Assembly: GCF_047663525.1 (NCBI RefSeq)
Contig: NC_092592.1
Location: 27,399,001-27,463,000 of the forward strand
Source of the DNA: Anas platyrhynchos
Lineage: Eukaryota > Chordata > Aves > Anseriformes > Anatidae
Reading direction: 5' to 3'
Length of the DNA stretch: 64,000 bases
Shown: in pieces, positions 32,376 through 47,400 of the stretch
Position numbering within the stretch: position 1 is the first letter of the stretch
How the letters are laid out: each line of letters starts with the position of its first letter
Translations under genes and position numbers: made by a program
Notes under the pieces: model-generated
Told to the model about the DNA's origin: nothing
Databases searched by the model: none
The model's input: the letters and a program-made list of their open reading frames with translations, nothing else

Positions 32376-34399
32376 TTTATTTCAGTGTACAGGTAGGGAG
32401 CTGAGGTGCTCTGTGATGAAGACTGGTGTCTCAGGCTGATTTTCTGGCCACGGCTGCTCTCGTTTCCTGCTTGGGCAGGAACCAGGATACCTTTTAGGGT
32501 AGTAGGTTATTAATAAAGGGACCTATCTAGGAGTCAGTTACGATATATTAAAGGCTCGTACATCTACACACATCAGCATCCCTCTAATTTTCAGTATCTG
32601 TTTAATGTCACCGAGGATTAACTGGTGGTGACAACTCCTGGGGGATATCGGGGCCAAAAAGGGAAACCCAACGGGTTTTGAGAGCAAGCACAAAGTCACG
32701 GGAAGAATTTTCTGACAAGACAAAGGACGATTTATTCTGGCCCGGTATCAAGGCTCGCCATGGGAGAGAAGCTTTGGGAATGTGCCAGGAGTTAGTCTAT
32801 AGCTCATTAAAAAAATAAAAAAAAAAAAAAAAGAGGGGGAAGGGAAAAGGAGAAGAAGCCAAATCTGAGCCTCAGCAGGCAACCGCTCCCCTGGGCCCAC
32901 TGCTGGGGCTGCACCCAAGGGACCTGTTGCTTCTGTAGGAGGGATTTCATATGGAGACCTCCTCCGGGGACAGCCGGGGCTCTTGCTGTTCCCCCTTCCT
33001 TCTGGGAAGCTGTTGCTTATTGCTTCTGGGGGGACAACAGAAGGGCAAGGCTCAGCACGTCAGATGCATCATGCATGCCACTTGGAAACCCCGGCAATGT
33101 TCCTTCTTCTCTTGGCCAACATATCTTAGACCAACCCTTCCAGTTCATGCCCCCATTGCAACCCAAAAGGGGGCATCAGCCGAGCAGTTCAGCGGCTGGA
33201 GGCAACACCTGGTTACCTCCCAACATTTCTGATGTTCTTAGAGAAACCCTTTGTTCTTGTGAGCCTCGTACACAAACTAAGAAATCTATCTTCAGCATTG
33301 TCCCCACTCCCGTAGAGGTCCATCTCCATCCCCACACTTCCTTCCTAGCTTTCAACCACGGGGGTTGTCTCCTCCTTCTCCTCCCACGAGAGCGAGCCTG
33401 CAGGAGGAAGGCTGGCGTCAGCTTCCCTAACCGGGAAGAGCTGCTGGTTCTGTGCATCACCCACAAATATGCCAGTTTGGGAATCACCAGCCAGGAACGT
33501 CAGATCTAAAATGGTGCTGAAGGAAGGTGCTCTCAGAGCTAGGCAAGGAGCCCAAGCTGGAGATGTGCTTCCCATCAGAGCCGGGATGCTAAAAACCTCA
33601 GAGCCAAGCCTGGGGCTCTGCTCAGACTGGGAAAGGAGCACGTGGCAGGGGCAGGAAACACATACCCAGGAGCAGAGAAATGCATACGATACCATGATAC
33701 TCTCCAGCTTTTTCAGAGTTGTTCCAAAACAAAAAAAAATTAGGAAAAAGAAAAAAGGATCCTTTGGAGCAAGAGGCAGGGAGGTGGAGCATGGTGGTCC
33801 AAGTCAGCTTCCAGTTTAGGAACAAGTGTAAAGCATTTCAGCGTTTCTGATGACTTCTTGACTGGTCACCCGAATCCTTCTGTTCCAGCAGCGATGTGTC
33901 TGTCCCTGAAGGTTGGTGAGGAGCAGAGGGAGCTGCTCCCCAGGAGACAGCCGCGCAAGTTCTCCCACCGCAAATCCCTTCATGCCGTTCTCTATTTGCA
34001 TATTTTAAAGCAAGCCGTGCTCCTCTGAGGATGAGAAATATTTGCAGCGAAACTGTGCCCTATTGCCCAAGGAGTCACAAGCAGGAGGCGGTGTGGCCGC
34101 AGCAGGCTGTCCTGCTCTGATGTCCCGCACCTCCAGGACTTTGGATCCCGTAGTTCGAGGTGGAAGGCTAGCGCGAGCTTCCTACTCGTGGGAGAAGTGA
34201 CGATCTCTACTCAGCAGAGGTATTTCATTTCATTTCAAAGCAATGTGCAAACACTTGGAGCCCACAGACACTTCCAGCCCCTTTGTATCTCCTTTCAGCA
34301 AGCACGTTCGAGCTCTTTTCATGATAAACTCTGCAATTGCTCCGACCCAGCCGAGGATTTACCCAGTCGGTTCATGCTGAAACCTCTCTCTCACATGCA

Positions 34400-34430
<31 letters not shown>

Positions 34431-37400
34431 GTATCCTAAGGGGGGAATTTGAAAAAGCCACTCTCTGCTGACACTGAGAGATCTACTTACCAGATTGCTC
34501 CTCCCTGGGGGTACACTGAACACCACCAAATGTCAGGCTGTGGCAGTTTCAAGTTCAAGTTAATCAGTTAACTTCAGTTTCCTTCTTAGCTATCAGCTAA
34601 TCTGTACAACTCGGGAGCGGGGTAGGAAGCCTTGCCCTCCTGCAGCTCTGTACCAAGTCCCCAGACAGCCCCTTCTGGAAGGTGAGCCACTGCTCTTATC
34701 GTTTGCCAAAACCAGATCTCAGCTGTTGCTCACAAACTGCACCTTGAACAGCTCCATACAGCAGAGTTCAAACTATGGTTAACCACCATTCGAGCACCCA
34801 GCAGCGCTCAGAAGTTACAGGACAGCAGCACGGAGCAGCAGGGCTACGACAACCATGGACAATCTGCAGTGGTGGCGACTCTGTTTGGCCAGCCCGTCCT
34901 CCATTTCTCCCAAATTCTTGCAAGTAATAAAATAAAATGCATCCTTGCAGGCGGTACCCACAAGGACGCATTATAATATTAGGAAGTCTGCAGCCTTCAG
35001 AGGCTGGAGTAACAGACTGGTGTTTTCTACAGTGACCTAAATGGAAAAGACAGAGGATGACCAGACAAAGCGAGGGAAGTAGCTATTAAATCTGAAGCCA
35101 AGGTTTATCCCCTACTGATATGCAACCATGCTGCAGACGAGGCCATAACTGAACTTAGAGGAACAGCGCTCAAATAACATTAGGAATAAGATGCAGAACT
35201 TGAACTGAGAGATGGCTGGGATGTGCACTTTGATTCTCCCTGCTCCCCGGCCAGTTTTGCTTTGGGACTGCACTATGTCTGATATGTGGAACTGCCTGAA
35301 ATCTCAAACGGCCTTCCTAGGCTCAGAAGTAGTGTCAAAATTTGTTGTGGGTGAACTTACTATCGTCACTCAGAACATTTAGGACTCTGCAGGGATAAGT
35401 CACGCTGTCAATGTTACCTGAACAGAGCAGAGTTAACCTGTTTGACCCTTTTTTACAGTGATAATTCAAACAGGAGTGTCACCACACGCTCTGAGATGCT
35501 CTTTTGAACCGATGTAGTCTCTAGGCTCAACGAAAACCCAGGGAGCTGGGTGCTTAGCACTGCTGCTCATGCGCTGCAGGAACCGTGCCAGGTACACCCT
35601 ACGCACCTGCTTTCCATTCCTCCATACCTCCAGTGCTTGCTCATCCATCTTGGCTGTCACCGAAATGATTTAAGCCCTCTGAACTGCTCTTTGGGGACCC
35701 TGGGCCCGGCTCCTTGCAAGATTTCATTGGTGGGAAAAGCGCATCCCAAGCAATTAGAAACAACGCAACTGCTTCCATAGCAAAGTGAAGATGATGAGAA
35801 TAGCTGAATATAATTTTCCCTCTGCCAAGTTCCAAGTTCAGAGGGTGTTACAAAGCCTGTTTCAAACTCCCCTAGCCCAGAGACAAAGCGCCCTGACTTC
35901 CCACTGCAGGACTGGAGCAACTCCCTGCTGTAACCCAGTGGGGTTATTCAAGACCTGCAGTGGGAGACGTGGGCACAGCCCAGAACGGCCAGGATGATTT
36001 ACACAGACCTTCCTGACCCAAACGCAGGCCTGCTGCAACTCCTTGCAGCTCTCCAGAAAGAGCCACGTTCCCCAGACCTCTCTATCTAGTTCGGAGGTAG
36101 GCAGAGTTTTTTTTTCTCATGTCCCTCCCCTCCAGGGTTATTTTAATCTCCTAAACAACAGCGATTTGCAAAAGCCTCGGCCAGAAAGCGAAGATCCAGC
36201 TCAGCTATCAGCGAAGGGACTGATCATCCCGTGTCCCTACACCGCAACGCAGCATGCACATAGGTTGGAGAAGCACACCAAAGGCTCTCCCTGCTAGAGC
36301 TTCCTAGTAAGGCCAGCCCCAGAACTGCTGTAGAGTTGTCCTGGAACCACTTTGAACTTCACTGTCTTTAAAACTGGCTGTCATCTACCCACCTGCCATC
36401 ACCAGGAGACTGTACCCTCGGATGGAAGGAAAGGAGCAGAGCCCAGCTCCCCTCCTCGTCCTATTTACAGAACGATTCCTAAGCCATCAGCTGTCTTCAG
36501 GGAGAACAGCAGGGGTAAGATTGTCCTTCATACAAACCACCTCTTTGCTAGTGAAGTACTGTCCTCAGACAACGTTTCACTGGGATGGTGGGAACTGGAC
36601 CTCGGCCCCAGTCCCTCATGCTTGGGACTTTGGCAGAAGAGCGTTTAACTTTTCACTGACTAGCATTCCCCAGCAAAGCAGATGTTAAAGGAGACTACGA
36701 TACACATCCAGCTTCCAAAGGGTTAGCAGAGCAGGCAGGAGAGGAAGGAGATGGATTTAGCTCATAATAGTCAAATTTCAAGGGTCCTCTCTCCAAAGGA
36801 ATAGGTCTGCAGTCAAACAGCCAAAAGCCACGGGGAAGGGGGGGCCCTGGTCTGGCTGTTACACGCGTTTCTCTTGCTCTTCAGAGTCGAATGCTTTTAC
36901 AAAGGCCTAGCAATGGATATTGATTTCAGTCTGAGAGTAGCAGCCTCCTCCCCACCCACCCCGGAGTGACTCTCCCAGCAGGGTGCACTGTGGCTGTAAG
37001 TCTTCTGCTTATGAGCAAAGCAACACATTCTGGCAACATCTTAAATATATTCACAGGACATCTGTGACTGGGTTTGGAGGGGAACCAAACAGGGTAAAGG
37101 GGAGAGGAGTGAACGGGAAGATGGGGACGAGGGAGGAAAGGGATGGGAAGGCTTAAAAATGTTAATTGTTCATGAAAGATAAAAGTCATCTTCTGATATA
37201 GCAGCACTTTAGCAGTCAGCCGCGCTGAGTAGACCCTGTCTGAGATCAACCGCATGCCAACTTTGTTCCAGAAACAAGTCTGAGAGCTTCTCTCTTCAGC
37301 AAGTATTGGTTACGTGGATAGTTCTTTTGTCCTGGCATTGGCAGATAATTTAAATACTGCAGCTTAAATGAGTCCTGGGAACAAAAAAAACAGAACAAAC

Positions 37401-38435
37401 CAAACAAACCCCATTTGTACTAAGCCTTTTAATGATTTAAAAGAACACCTGATTGACCAGAGTGTTTGAGAAAATCAAAGTAGCTGATGTGACAGCTCTG
37501 GAGCATCACTGTATATTTACTCATCAAACAGGATATAGGATGTGCTCCAGGACAGAGCATTTTCATGGAAAAATGTCATCATGAACATCCCCTTGCAGAA
37601 ACCTGTCAGCTCATCTGCCTTTTTTCTCAAGCTACTAACAGCAGTGGTACCCACCACAGAGGGCAATGATGCCATCCCACTCTGCTGACAGACATCAAAT
37701 CCACTCTGCAAATGACCCAAACATAAGAACCACAATTTCCTCCCCACGTTGTGCTGGCCGAGACAAAAAGGTAAGGTGACGTGCAGACCAGCCAGGCTCT
37801 GCCATGAGCAATTTAACAGCCATGCTGTAGTAGAAAGGAGGAGGGCTGGCCCTGTCAGTAAATGATTCTGCATATTGATGCATCTCGATTTAATTTGCCA
37901 GGTCTTGTGCCTCAGAATCTCCCCCCTTAGCCAAACTGTTCTCTTGAATCAGCTTGCTGCAGAGCGAGAAGAATGGTCACCACTTCAGCGGGAGGGAATA
38001 AAGCTGACACTTCTTGGCGAAACACTCCTGCCTGGTTACAACTGCCCAGGGTCAGGCCATCTGCATCCCCTTGTTAGGCAGCAGCTGCTCTGCTCGCTCT
38101 GCAGAAACCCTTCCTCCTTCTGGACAGCAGTGATAGCTGATTTAATTATTGATGATGATGGACAGAGGAGGAGTTCTTCCAGAAAACTCACAGGCACCAC
38201 ATGCCACAAATCCTAGGATAAAGACCTTGTTCTAAGGTACCAGAATCCTTGCTGTCCTTTCACAGGTCGCTGCAGTTATTGTGTAACTGAGATGAGAAAT
38301 ACTGATAGACTCAGCTAGGCATTCAAGCAGCATGCTCATATTATGTCCAGTGTCATCTTTGAGCCTCTGTAATTATTACTATCATTATTACTAGTATTTT
38401 TACCTGTGCGAGTGTGAGGTACAGTGTAGTGTTAT
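32376..38435 (-). other. Probable BTRC 3' UTR and downstream flank
   Basis: No ORF with coding character lies here. BTRC mRNAs in mammals carry several kilobases of 3' UTR, so much of this interval is probably transcribed. Minus-strand AATAAA (plus TTTATT) occurs at 32731-32736 and 32376-32381; either could end the transcript, and upstream ATTAAA variants (for example near 37428) could give shorter forms. A (CA)n microsatellite lies at 34405-34430 and a poly(A) stretch at 32811-32832. Confidence 0.4.
34405..34430. repeat. (AC)n microsatellite
   Basis: Thirteen uninterrupted AC dinucleotides. Confidence 0.95.
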
Positions 38436-41400
38436 TTATCTTGAGATGTAAGTGTACGTTCTGGACGGGGAACGAGTGGATTCTGCTTGGGCAGCTGGGT
38501 CATTCAGAAAATCCCAGATGAGGATGGTGTCATCGTGTGAGCTGCTGACAATCTGGAACTCGTCAAACTGAAGTCGAAAGACTCTTCCAGAATGCTCCTA
38601 AAAGCAAGTGGAAGACACAGCATGTTAATTCACAAACCTGCTGGCACCTAGGATGGAGCAGGAAAGAAAAGCTTGGGCTGGGATTCTAGCACTATATTAA
38701 TTACTCGGTCAGAAAATTCTATATGACACATTGTGCCTTCCCATCACGTAGTGTAAACTAAACCATCTTCAGTGAAATGAGTCTGCCATATCTGTGTTCT
38801 TGGCTCGCAGGAATTTTATATTACATTTACTTATCACTCCTTCAGTCCTGATAACAACCAAGCTCTCTCCACCACAGGGAGCAGCCTGGTGAGGCTGACG
38901 GGAGCAGTCTCTTCCTTGTTTTATGGCAAAATTCTTCCTTGAAATCACAGCACTCCCAGATGCAGGAGGTTACAGGGGGAGAGACAAGAATTTCACAGAC
39001 AAGACTTGGCACCATTACTGCTGCAGAAGAGGCAAGAGCTTAATACTGGAGGACACTAAGGAGCCTGTTGTAAAGTCCAGTGACACCGTAATAATTCCTC
39101 TTAAGCAGTTCTAAAAATATGAACCAGAAAGGGCATTCTTTATAGGCAGTTTGCATTCTGCTCTGAGGCTGAGTGGAAATGGCATGACGATTTGGCAAGA
39201 GTTCAGCCTGTAATTAACAGGAGGTAACGGCAAGATCCTGGATATCACAGAGCAAATCCACTATGCTTTCCCTTTTGTGCCGGCTATTTGTTCTTGGTGC
39301 TTACTGCTGCAAGAGCGAGCAGGAACATCCACCTAGATCAGAAGGGAACAGAAACTACACAGGTGGGACAAGCCCTCTCTCTTCTATCAGTACATATTTC
39401 TCTGGAGTGTCTACGTGTTGGAAGAGGCTCAGAGTCTGGAAAAAATGCTTACAAGTATTTTAATATTGAAAAATGGATTTTTTTTTCAAATATTTAGACA
39501 GAATTACTAGCTACTAAATGGGAAATCTGTCTTACGGCACAGGACTCTGAAAATGCAGCTCCGTTTGAGAAGAACAGAGAGAACACAATGGCTGCTTTAA
39601 AGGGAATCTCTGAATCTCTAAATGAACTGCAAACAAACACACACCCCTAAGTCTGATTCCATTTTTATGACAATTTTTTTAAAAATTCCAGCTATTCAGA
39701 CCTTCCTGGTCTTTTAACCAAATAACAACAACCCCAATTTGTCTTAAAACCACTTTCTATCTTCCCACCAAAGAGAAATGTGCTTCCAGACTCTATATTA
39801 TATCAACAAAGAAGCTCTTGCTAAAAGTATCACTACAGCTGTCAGCTCCACTGAGGGACTGTTCTCAAGGACACCAAGAGAGAGGTACTTCTAAAAACTG
39901 TTTTGAAAAGGACCTGGACTTTTTAGCTCACGAGGAAAGCTGCACTTATTCTGCGCTTGGAAAGCTTCTGTCAAACTCAGGCGGCCGCTGTTCCAGCTAA
40001 CGGAAGGGACCTGGCATGCAGCGAGCATTTGTTATCTGTGCACTTTCCTCCTACTGTTTGAAAATTGAACATGAGCAGCAGGAGACTCACGATGTTCATT
40101 GTGCAGCCAGGTTTAATTTTGGAGGCCGAGGGAAGAGAGGAAGAAAAAAAAAAACATGGGTAAGCGGGTATAAGGACGCCCTGTTGTCATAAACATGAAA
40201 AGCCCTAAAAGCACTACAACAGCCTCCTCTGCCCCTCCTCTTCTGGCCCCCTCCATCGCTATCAAACAGGGATTTATGAGGATCCATGTGTTGAGATTCC
40301 TACAGTGTTTCCATCCCACCGCTTCTGATTTATAATATAATTAGTTGGGGCACTTTGGCTGTCCACTGCTGGAAAATGCAGAGGAAATCACACCAGTTAA
40401 ATTAAGTCTACAGGTTACCAGGCACACATTCGTCTCAGGCTGGAGCAAGAACACTACTATCAAGCTGAAGTCTTAGACTCTTGGGATAAAAGCGTTCCTG
40501 GGCATGGAGTTGTTCCGTACTTTGCAACGGGATGGCTGAAGACAAAGGGGCTTTCTGGATTTTGGCCAAGAAATTATTTGCAGTTCTACCTGGCCACCAA
40601 GAAGGTTTTTCATTGTAGTACCTGCAGGCATCCAAGGCTCTCACAGACTCTTACTCTGCAGCTTTTGGTCCAAATACGACTGGAAGAGTTAGTATTGATT
40701 AATGATCGACTGCCTGTCAGCTGAGTCACAGGAACCCTCATAGCCCATGCAAGGTGTGACGTAAAATGCAAAAAAATTGGCAAAATCTAGCAAAATCTAC
40801 AGCAACAGTAGCAGTTGGGGTGGTAGATGCCTGTGCAGAAAGTCAGGTGGAGCAGCTCAGCTGATGAGAGGTAACCACACCTTTAGGGGTTTAGAGCACA
40901 CAACGGTCACAGGCCACTGCACGAAAAGGTCTAATAAATCCAACATCATGCCAAAATGTCTTTTCTAAAATAAAATAATAATTCAGTACTTTCTTTTTCA
41001 TTCAATGTGAATACCTTACTGGACTGAGATCTTCCTTTAACCCCAGGCAAGTCTATCAGAGCAGCAGCAGTGCATGTTTTTTGGGGTGAACGTGATGAAG
41101 GAATGCTTATAGGAAAGACCACATGGCCTTGGATTTTCTGTTATTTTTGTCAAAATATTTCAAGACCAGTGCAAAGCCACTGTTAAGCATGACTGCGCCT
41201 GTTGTTAACACTCACACAATGACATTTTTACCACACCATCATCAGACCTGCACTAAATATCACTGGAGAGCATTAAAGCAGTAGTCACTGTTTAAGGACG
41301 AAGCAATTTCACTGTCTGTTCCAGTCCTTAGCCTTTGTTTCCTTAAACACCCAAAAGACAGTTAAAAGCAATGAAAAGGTTGCTTTTGTTGCTATTTTTC

Positions 41401-44400
41401 TCCTCCAATTTGGAATGTACTACTTTTCTTTACGAAGTTTCCTGTCAACAACTCACAACACCGTGTACAGCTACATCACTAGGTACATACAGACTGAACT
41501 AAACCCACCAGTACATGGACTCCAAGAAGGAAAAGTCTCAAAAATGATTTAGTTATTAACTTCAGATCACAGAACAAGGCTCTTGGAAAGTGAATGAAAC
41601 CTCCACAGGTGTTAATTTTTAATCCTTTACAGCCTGAAAGATTGAAAGAAAGAGTTGGATGCCCACAGAAGCCAGACCGTTGGAAATGATTTTTAGATCC
41701 TGCAGATTGGTGCTAAACTGACTTAAAATTTCATGGCTCAAGACAGCCCTGAGCACAAACACTTTTCTGCTCCCTCCACCACCCCTACCAAAAGCTCTTA
41801 CCACAAGGGTTCGCAAGCAGAGGGTCCCTGCTGGAGCACGGGGGTCCAAAGCAGCCACAAGATCCCATACCTTAATTTTCCTAGTAGTGAATAAATAGAA
41901 AAACACCATGGCTCTGTCAAAAAGGAATCAAGTGCTCACAGAAAAAAAAAAAAAAAAAAAGAACTGTTTGCACAGCTTAGCTGATACAGCCATCCATGGA
42001 AAACTACAGAAATACTGCTCTTGAGACATGGTTCTTGCACTTCCCCTCTGTAAAGCTCACAGAGCTTAATGGGAGAAAAGAGTGTGTTGTCGACAAAGTA
42101 AAATATATAAAAGTCAGGTAATAATAACGAAAAGAAACACGTGGGAGGGTTAGTGCAGACACTAGTCCCTAATGGCAAATGGGCCAGAAGACAACCACAG
42201 ACGGGAAAAACTGTTCTTACCAATGGTTCAGCTAGAAGATGCTACAATTCTAGTCTGCCAGATATCTTACAAGCTAAAGAAATGAACCACACACATCAAA
42301 TCACACTGACTTATTTAAAAAGCAAGTAAAAAAAAAACACACACAAAAAAACAAAGGTGTACTTTGTGGCATCATCCTGATTTACTGGCCAAGAAAAGGA
42401 CCTCTTAGTATGACAAAGAGCCTAATTTTCATAAGGAAGATCCAGCAAAGTGGGATGTGAAATAGAAAGAGGAGGATGCAAGGTATTAATGGCACTGACA
42501 GCCTCACCCATCATATGCCCCGCTGACTATCCTCTTGTTATCAAAGCGTATGCATCTCACCAGCTCTTCGTGGCCTTCCAGTACTCGTAAACATGCCCCA
42601 CACTCGATATCCCATAGCCTGGAAAAGATTAGGAAGTAATGAGAATTTCTGAATAACGGATTATTACAAGGAAACATTGGGCCTTTGCTTGTCGTTAATG
42701 GAAACTTGGAATAATTTATATAATTTATATAATTTATGATAAAACAACAAAGGAGAAACAACCTATATTCATCACTCCTTTTCCTGCAGTGAATCTGATG
42801 TGTGTTTTTCAACATGACCCTGGTATCACATAGGAAATGATTCAGAGATCCAAACATCTTAAGATCAGTCATGTCTACCACCTACTCCCCCAGTAACACA
42901 AGCCACACACAGGCTATATCCCAGCTATCTTCTAGGGAGCCTCATAACTTTATTTTACTGGAGCCAGTTTCTCATAAAAGTATCCAGCTTTGATTTGCAG
43001 GTGTTAAGACAGGGAGCCTCACCAGTCCTTTGGCAGCTTGTTCCAATGGGTAAAATCACCTTCAGAGGGCACATGCCCCTTTCTGTACCCCTATATGCCT
43101 ATTTCTGGTTTGGAGGCTGATGTCAGACAAAGGAAGACATCAATACAGTGGTGATGGCACAAGAATTCACAAGCCCCTTTTATTTGTCATTTTCTCTCAC
43201 TGCAGGTATATCTACTCAAGGCACCATATACTTAAGCTAAAATGGGCAGTCTGTGTTTATAATTTTGAAATGCATTTTCTTCTTGCTCTCCAATAATTTC
43301 CGTGGCTCACTGCTAGCTGTTTCCAATAATCCAACTTTTTATAAAAACTTCTAGCACCAAAACTAGGAAGCAATATTCCAGTAACAGACTGAGCAATGTC
43401 TTATCCTTTCGACTGTAAAAAACTCAGTCTGGGGCTTTGTAAAGGATGTTTAGTATGGAGAATAAATTAAAATACATTAATTTTTACACTTAGATAACTA
43501 CTTTGAAAAATATTTAAGAAATGCTTGCAACAGTTATAAGAAATAAGTCTGTTTGCTTTCCATACTTTTGCCAGCTTTTTGATGTGATTGCTGATTATCA
43601 TGGATAAAGAAGGATTATTTGCCTATGAGAACTGATATTCTTGACACGTATTGTCTACAGGTATTCCCTCCAGGTGAGATGTGCTCTGTTCATGCCAAAC
43701 AGCAATCTTTCAGCAGCAGCATCTGCCGAGGCTCTGACACACAGCTGAAAGAAAGCAATCACACGTGCTCTTGAATGCTCATTCGGTCAGAGTTCAGGCT
43801 GGCAGGGACTTCATAGGAGTGAGGTTCATGGTTCGTGGGATCTTTCTGGGTGACATAACCCAAAGAAACACTGCCACTGAGGGGTGAGGTGACTTTTCCT
43901 TGAGAGACAGAGAGATAAATCATCCCCACGCATTTCACTCCTGGGATCCCCCAGGGAATAATCCGAATCCAGTGGGCATGTGCACAAGGATGGTGGATAA
44001 TCATTTCGTCTGTCCTGCCACAACAAGCTGCCCTCACTTTGGCCAACCAAGGAATGAAGAGAGCTTTTTCTTTGCTGTACTGGGAAAGGGTCACTTTGTG
44101 CACACATCTGAAGCCAAAAAGGAGCAGAAGGTGATTCTTCAGGCTGTGAAGTTAACCTTTCAGGAACCTGTGAAGATCCCAGTAGTTTTCACACTAGCAC
44201 CAGCACACCAGACAAGGTCAGAGCAAGCAAATTCATGGCAAAGGTCAGCCAAAGGCACTCTGGCTGGTCAGAGAGCATTAAGCCTCCCAAGGACTGCAAA
44301 CAGGACGGACAATGCCAGAAATGAACTGGCGCAGAAAGGTTTAAAGAGCAATCTTGTGCCAGGAACTTCTGTGCCATGTGTTTCCATTCTTTGCCATCAA

Positions 44401-47400
44401 TCCTGAGGTTGCCAGCAGCTCTGGGAAGCTGCACCACACTAATTCAGGCCTGTATTATCAGGTCCCAGTTTGATTTTTTACCTGAATTTGATTGTGATTA
44501 GGAAGAGATGATCACAGCCCTTAGCCATGTGGGGAACGGGACTTCACATACATCTAGAAATGATACCAAAGGTACCTGCCAGATTTGATAACCTCCTCAA
44601 ATGTTTACTTCTTTAAATAGTCAAATGACTGAACTGTAAGAAAACTGCTCTTTGGCTTGAGAATTGTGAGAAACAAAGTTGTGTTGTTGCAGTAGAAAGT
44701 GTTTTTGCAATTGAATGTGTTTTTGGAAAACTTCACATTCCCTATCAGGAGGCAACTGCTACTGAAGGCCAACACACAACATCTGTTATTTTACAACGGA
44801 TTAAAATCACACGTACAAAACACCAAGCCACCCACGGAGAGGACTTAGTAACCTGCCTCTTCTTAATCACCCTTCCACTGACATGTGCCTTCTGCTAATG
44901 GCTGAGAGACAACTATGTGAACAGGTAAGCCTTGCACCTTGCCCACGCGGTTGCCAAACTGGACTTCCATTAGGATTCACTGCCAACATTCCTGGAATTC
45001 TAGCACAATGTATCTGTCAGCTAGGGATTTTGTCCAATGTAAGCATAAAAGTAATCATACTCCTCTGTAGTGTTATCGTGACATTGACATTTATTTTTGT
45101 TAGTATTACAAGTCATATTTTAGATCCTTCCCTAACCGGTGTAGCATTTAACTATTTCTTACTCTAATTCTGAGACCAAGTTTCACAGCATGGTTGCAGA
45201 GTGTTATTGATTCTGTTTGAAGTGCAGGAGGTCTTAATACATACGTGGTGCTGTTCTTACACAAACCTATTAATACCGATTCCCCTGATTAACAGACAGA
45301 AGTTCCAGCTTTCTTGGTCATGCTCTCAAACAGCCATATACTAAAATCTGGTACAACAACCTGGTAATAACAACCAGAGGACCACCATTTTCCAGAATGC
45401 AAAGCAGGGAGAGGCAGCGTACTGCAAGCAAACTCCACGGGCAAACATCAGCATGAATCATACTCACTGAGGAGAAATAATTTCTGACACGGAAAGTAAA
45501 AGCTTTCTAATTAGCCTGTCCACCTTTAAAATTTTATCAAAAGGCACACAGTTCTGTAAAGCCATGGTGAAGACAAAAGGGAGGCTGCTCGTCCTTCTGT
45601 CTGCATGACAGAGCCAACCCCTACCTGACTTACAGTACTCTCCAAGCTTGCTCAGTACACCCAGAGATTAGTGGGACATCCCTGTGCAAGCAGCTGCAGG
45701 ATGTGGGGAGAAATCCTGGCTCACGATACCAGAAGGAGTTAAATCTCGGATTGCAACAAGGGCAGCTGGAGAAGTGCAAAAGGCAGCAAACTGAACTTCA
45801 TGCTCTAAACCAGCTGTTCCAAACTTAACCCAGTGCCAAGTACCACAAGAAGAGTTTGGCCAGAGCCCAGGAGGATTTCTGCAGAGGATTAAATGCCTCT
45901 TACAGCAAATCTGACCCCTTTAACTAGACACATAGCCCAATTAAAATATCACAAGAGGACATCACAGAAAGTGGTACTTGCCAGCTCTTTCATACACCAG
46001 AATTGTCAGAGCAATGCAACTTGTTGATTAGTATGGGACTCTGGAGATACAGAGGATGAAAGACAACACAGTAAACCAGACTTCTAATATCTCTTTTCAG
46101 TAGTTCCCAATGTTCTATACCAAAGGAAGCATATTTCAAGGAAGACAAGGGTACAGAGCACTTCGCTTGCCTAACCTCCGCACATCCCAGGGAATCGGAG
46201 AGAACGTGCTTGCAAAGAAATCTGCAGTGGGGTCCGTGTCTCTCACCTGATAGTATTATCTGAAGAGCCGCTCACTACCAGCCTGTCTCTGTACTGCAGA
46301 CATGCAATGCCTCGTTTGTGGCCATTTAAGGTGCGCACAAATTCGCAGGTACTAGTGTTCCATACCTGTGACAGGAAGGGGGGGAACCACACAGGCAAAA
46401 TTATTGAGAGACTAACGAAAGCTGGTAGCTGTATGACATACAGGTGCATTGAGGATGTTCTTAATTGGAGACATGACCATTAAGACTGGGAAAATTACCC
46501 CTCCAATGACTTGTGACTACAGCCTGCAACTGTTAGCAGCTTGGGTCACTGTACACAGGTTTTTGCCATACTGTATTAGAATTAGCTTCCAAAATCAGGC
46601 TTCAGCACTCTCGGGCTATGATTTAGTCTACACAGGAACACAGTTTTAATGCTGCAGCTTGGGATCACAGCAGTAACACTGAAGTGACTCCTGTGCACTC
46701 ACCTTTGCTTTTGCCCCCATGCTGCCCTTTCTGACAACTCTTTTTGCAACCAATGCTGAAACAGATTATGGAACCAGTCAAGTTGAAAAAGCACCCAGGA
46801 AAAATAGTCCTTTTTCAACTACATCTGCACTTGGATCTGATTTGCCATACAGCTCTGTAAACAAGTTCTGCAAGCTCAACAGAAGAGGAACTAGTGGAAG
46901 TGAGCAGCAGGAAGAATACTGCTTCTAAAGGAAGATTTGTGTAATAACAGCTAAAGACCATCTTTCCTGTCTGGTCACTGTTCTTAATTGTTAAATACCC
47001 AAATAAAAAGCCTCTGAAATACCTCACCTTGATAGTTCTGTCACCTGATGCTGATACGATGTACTTGTCATCAAAGTCCACTACATTGACAGCAGCTCGG
47101 TGCCCTACTAACACTCTCCTCAGGGTGATGTCTGTTGGTGAGGCCATGTCCCACACGGCAATGGATCGGTCTTTGGAACATGTCACCATCATGCCGTTAT
47201 TGAAGCGGAGGTGCAATACTGCTTCACAGTGGTGAATCAGTGTGTTCAGCATCTCGCCCGCATTCACGTCCCACACCCTGCAGTTTCAGATTTCAAACCA
47301 GAGAGGAGAGAGTTAAAAAACTGTACAGCAGATTTTCTGCAGAGAGAGAGACAGAGGGATGGGGAGAGGTAATTAACTCTCTAGCAATATTAGAGAAGCA

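Noticed and set aside
44883..45167. 94-codon plus-strand ORF with hydrophobic stretches
   Set aside because: Lies in a BTRC intron with no recognisable motif, promoter or splice context; hydrophobic residues follow from T-rich sequence.
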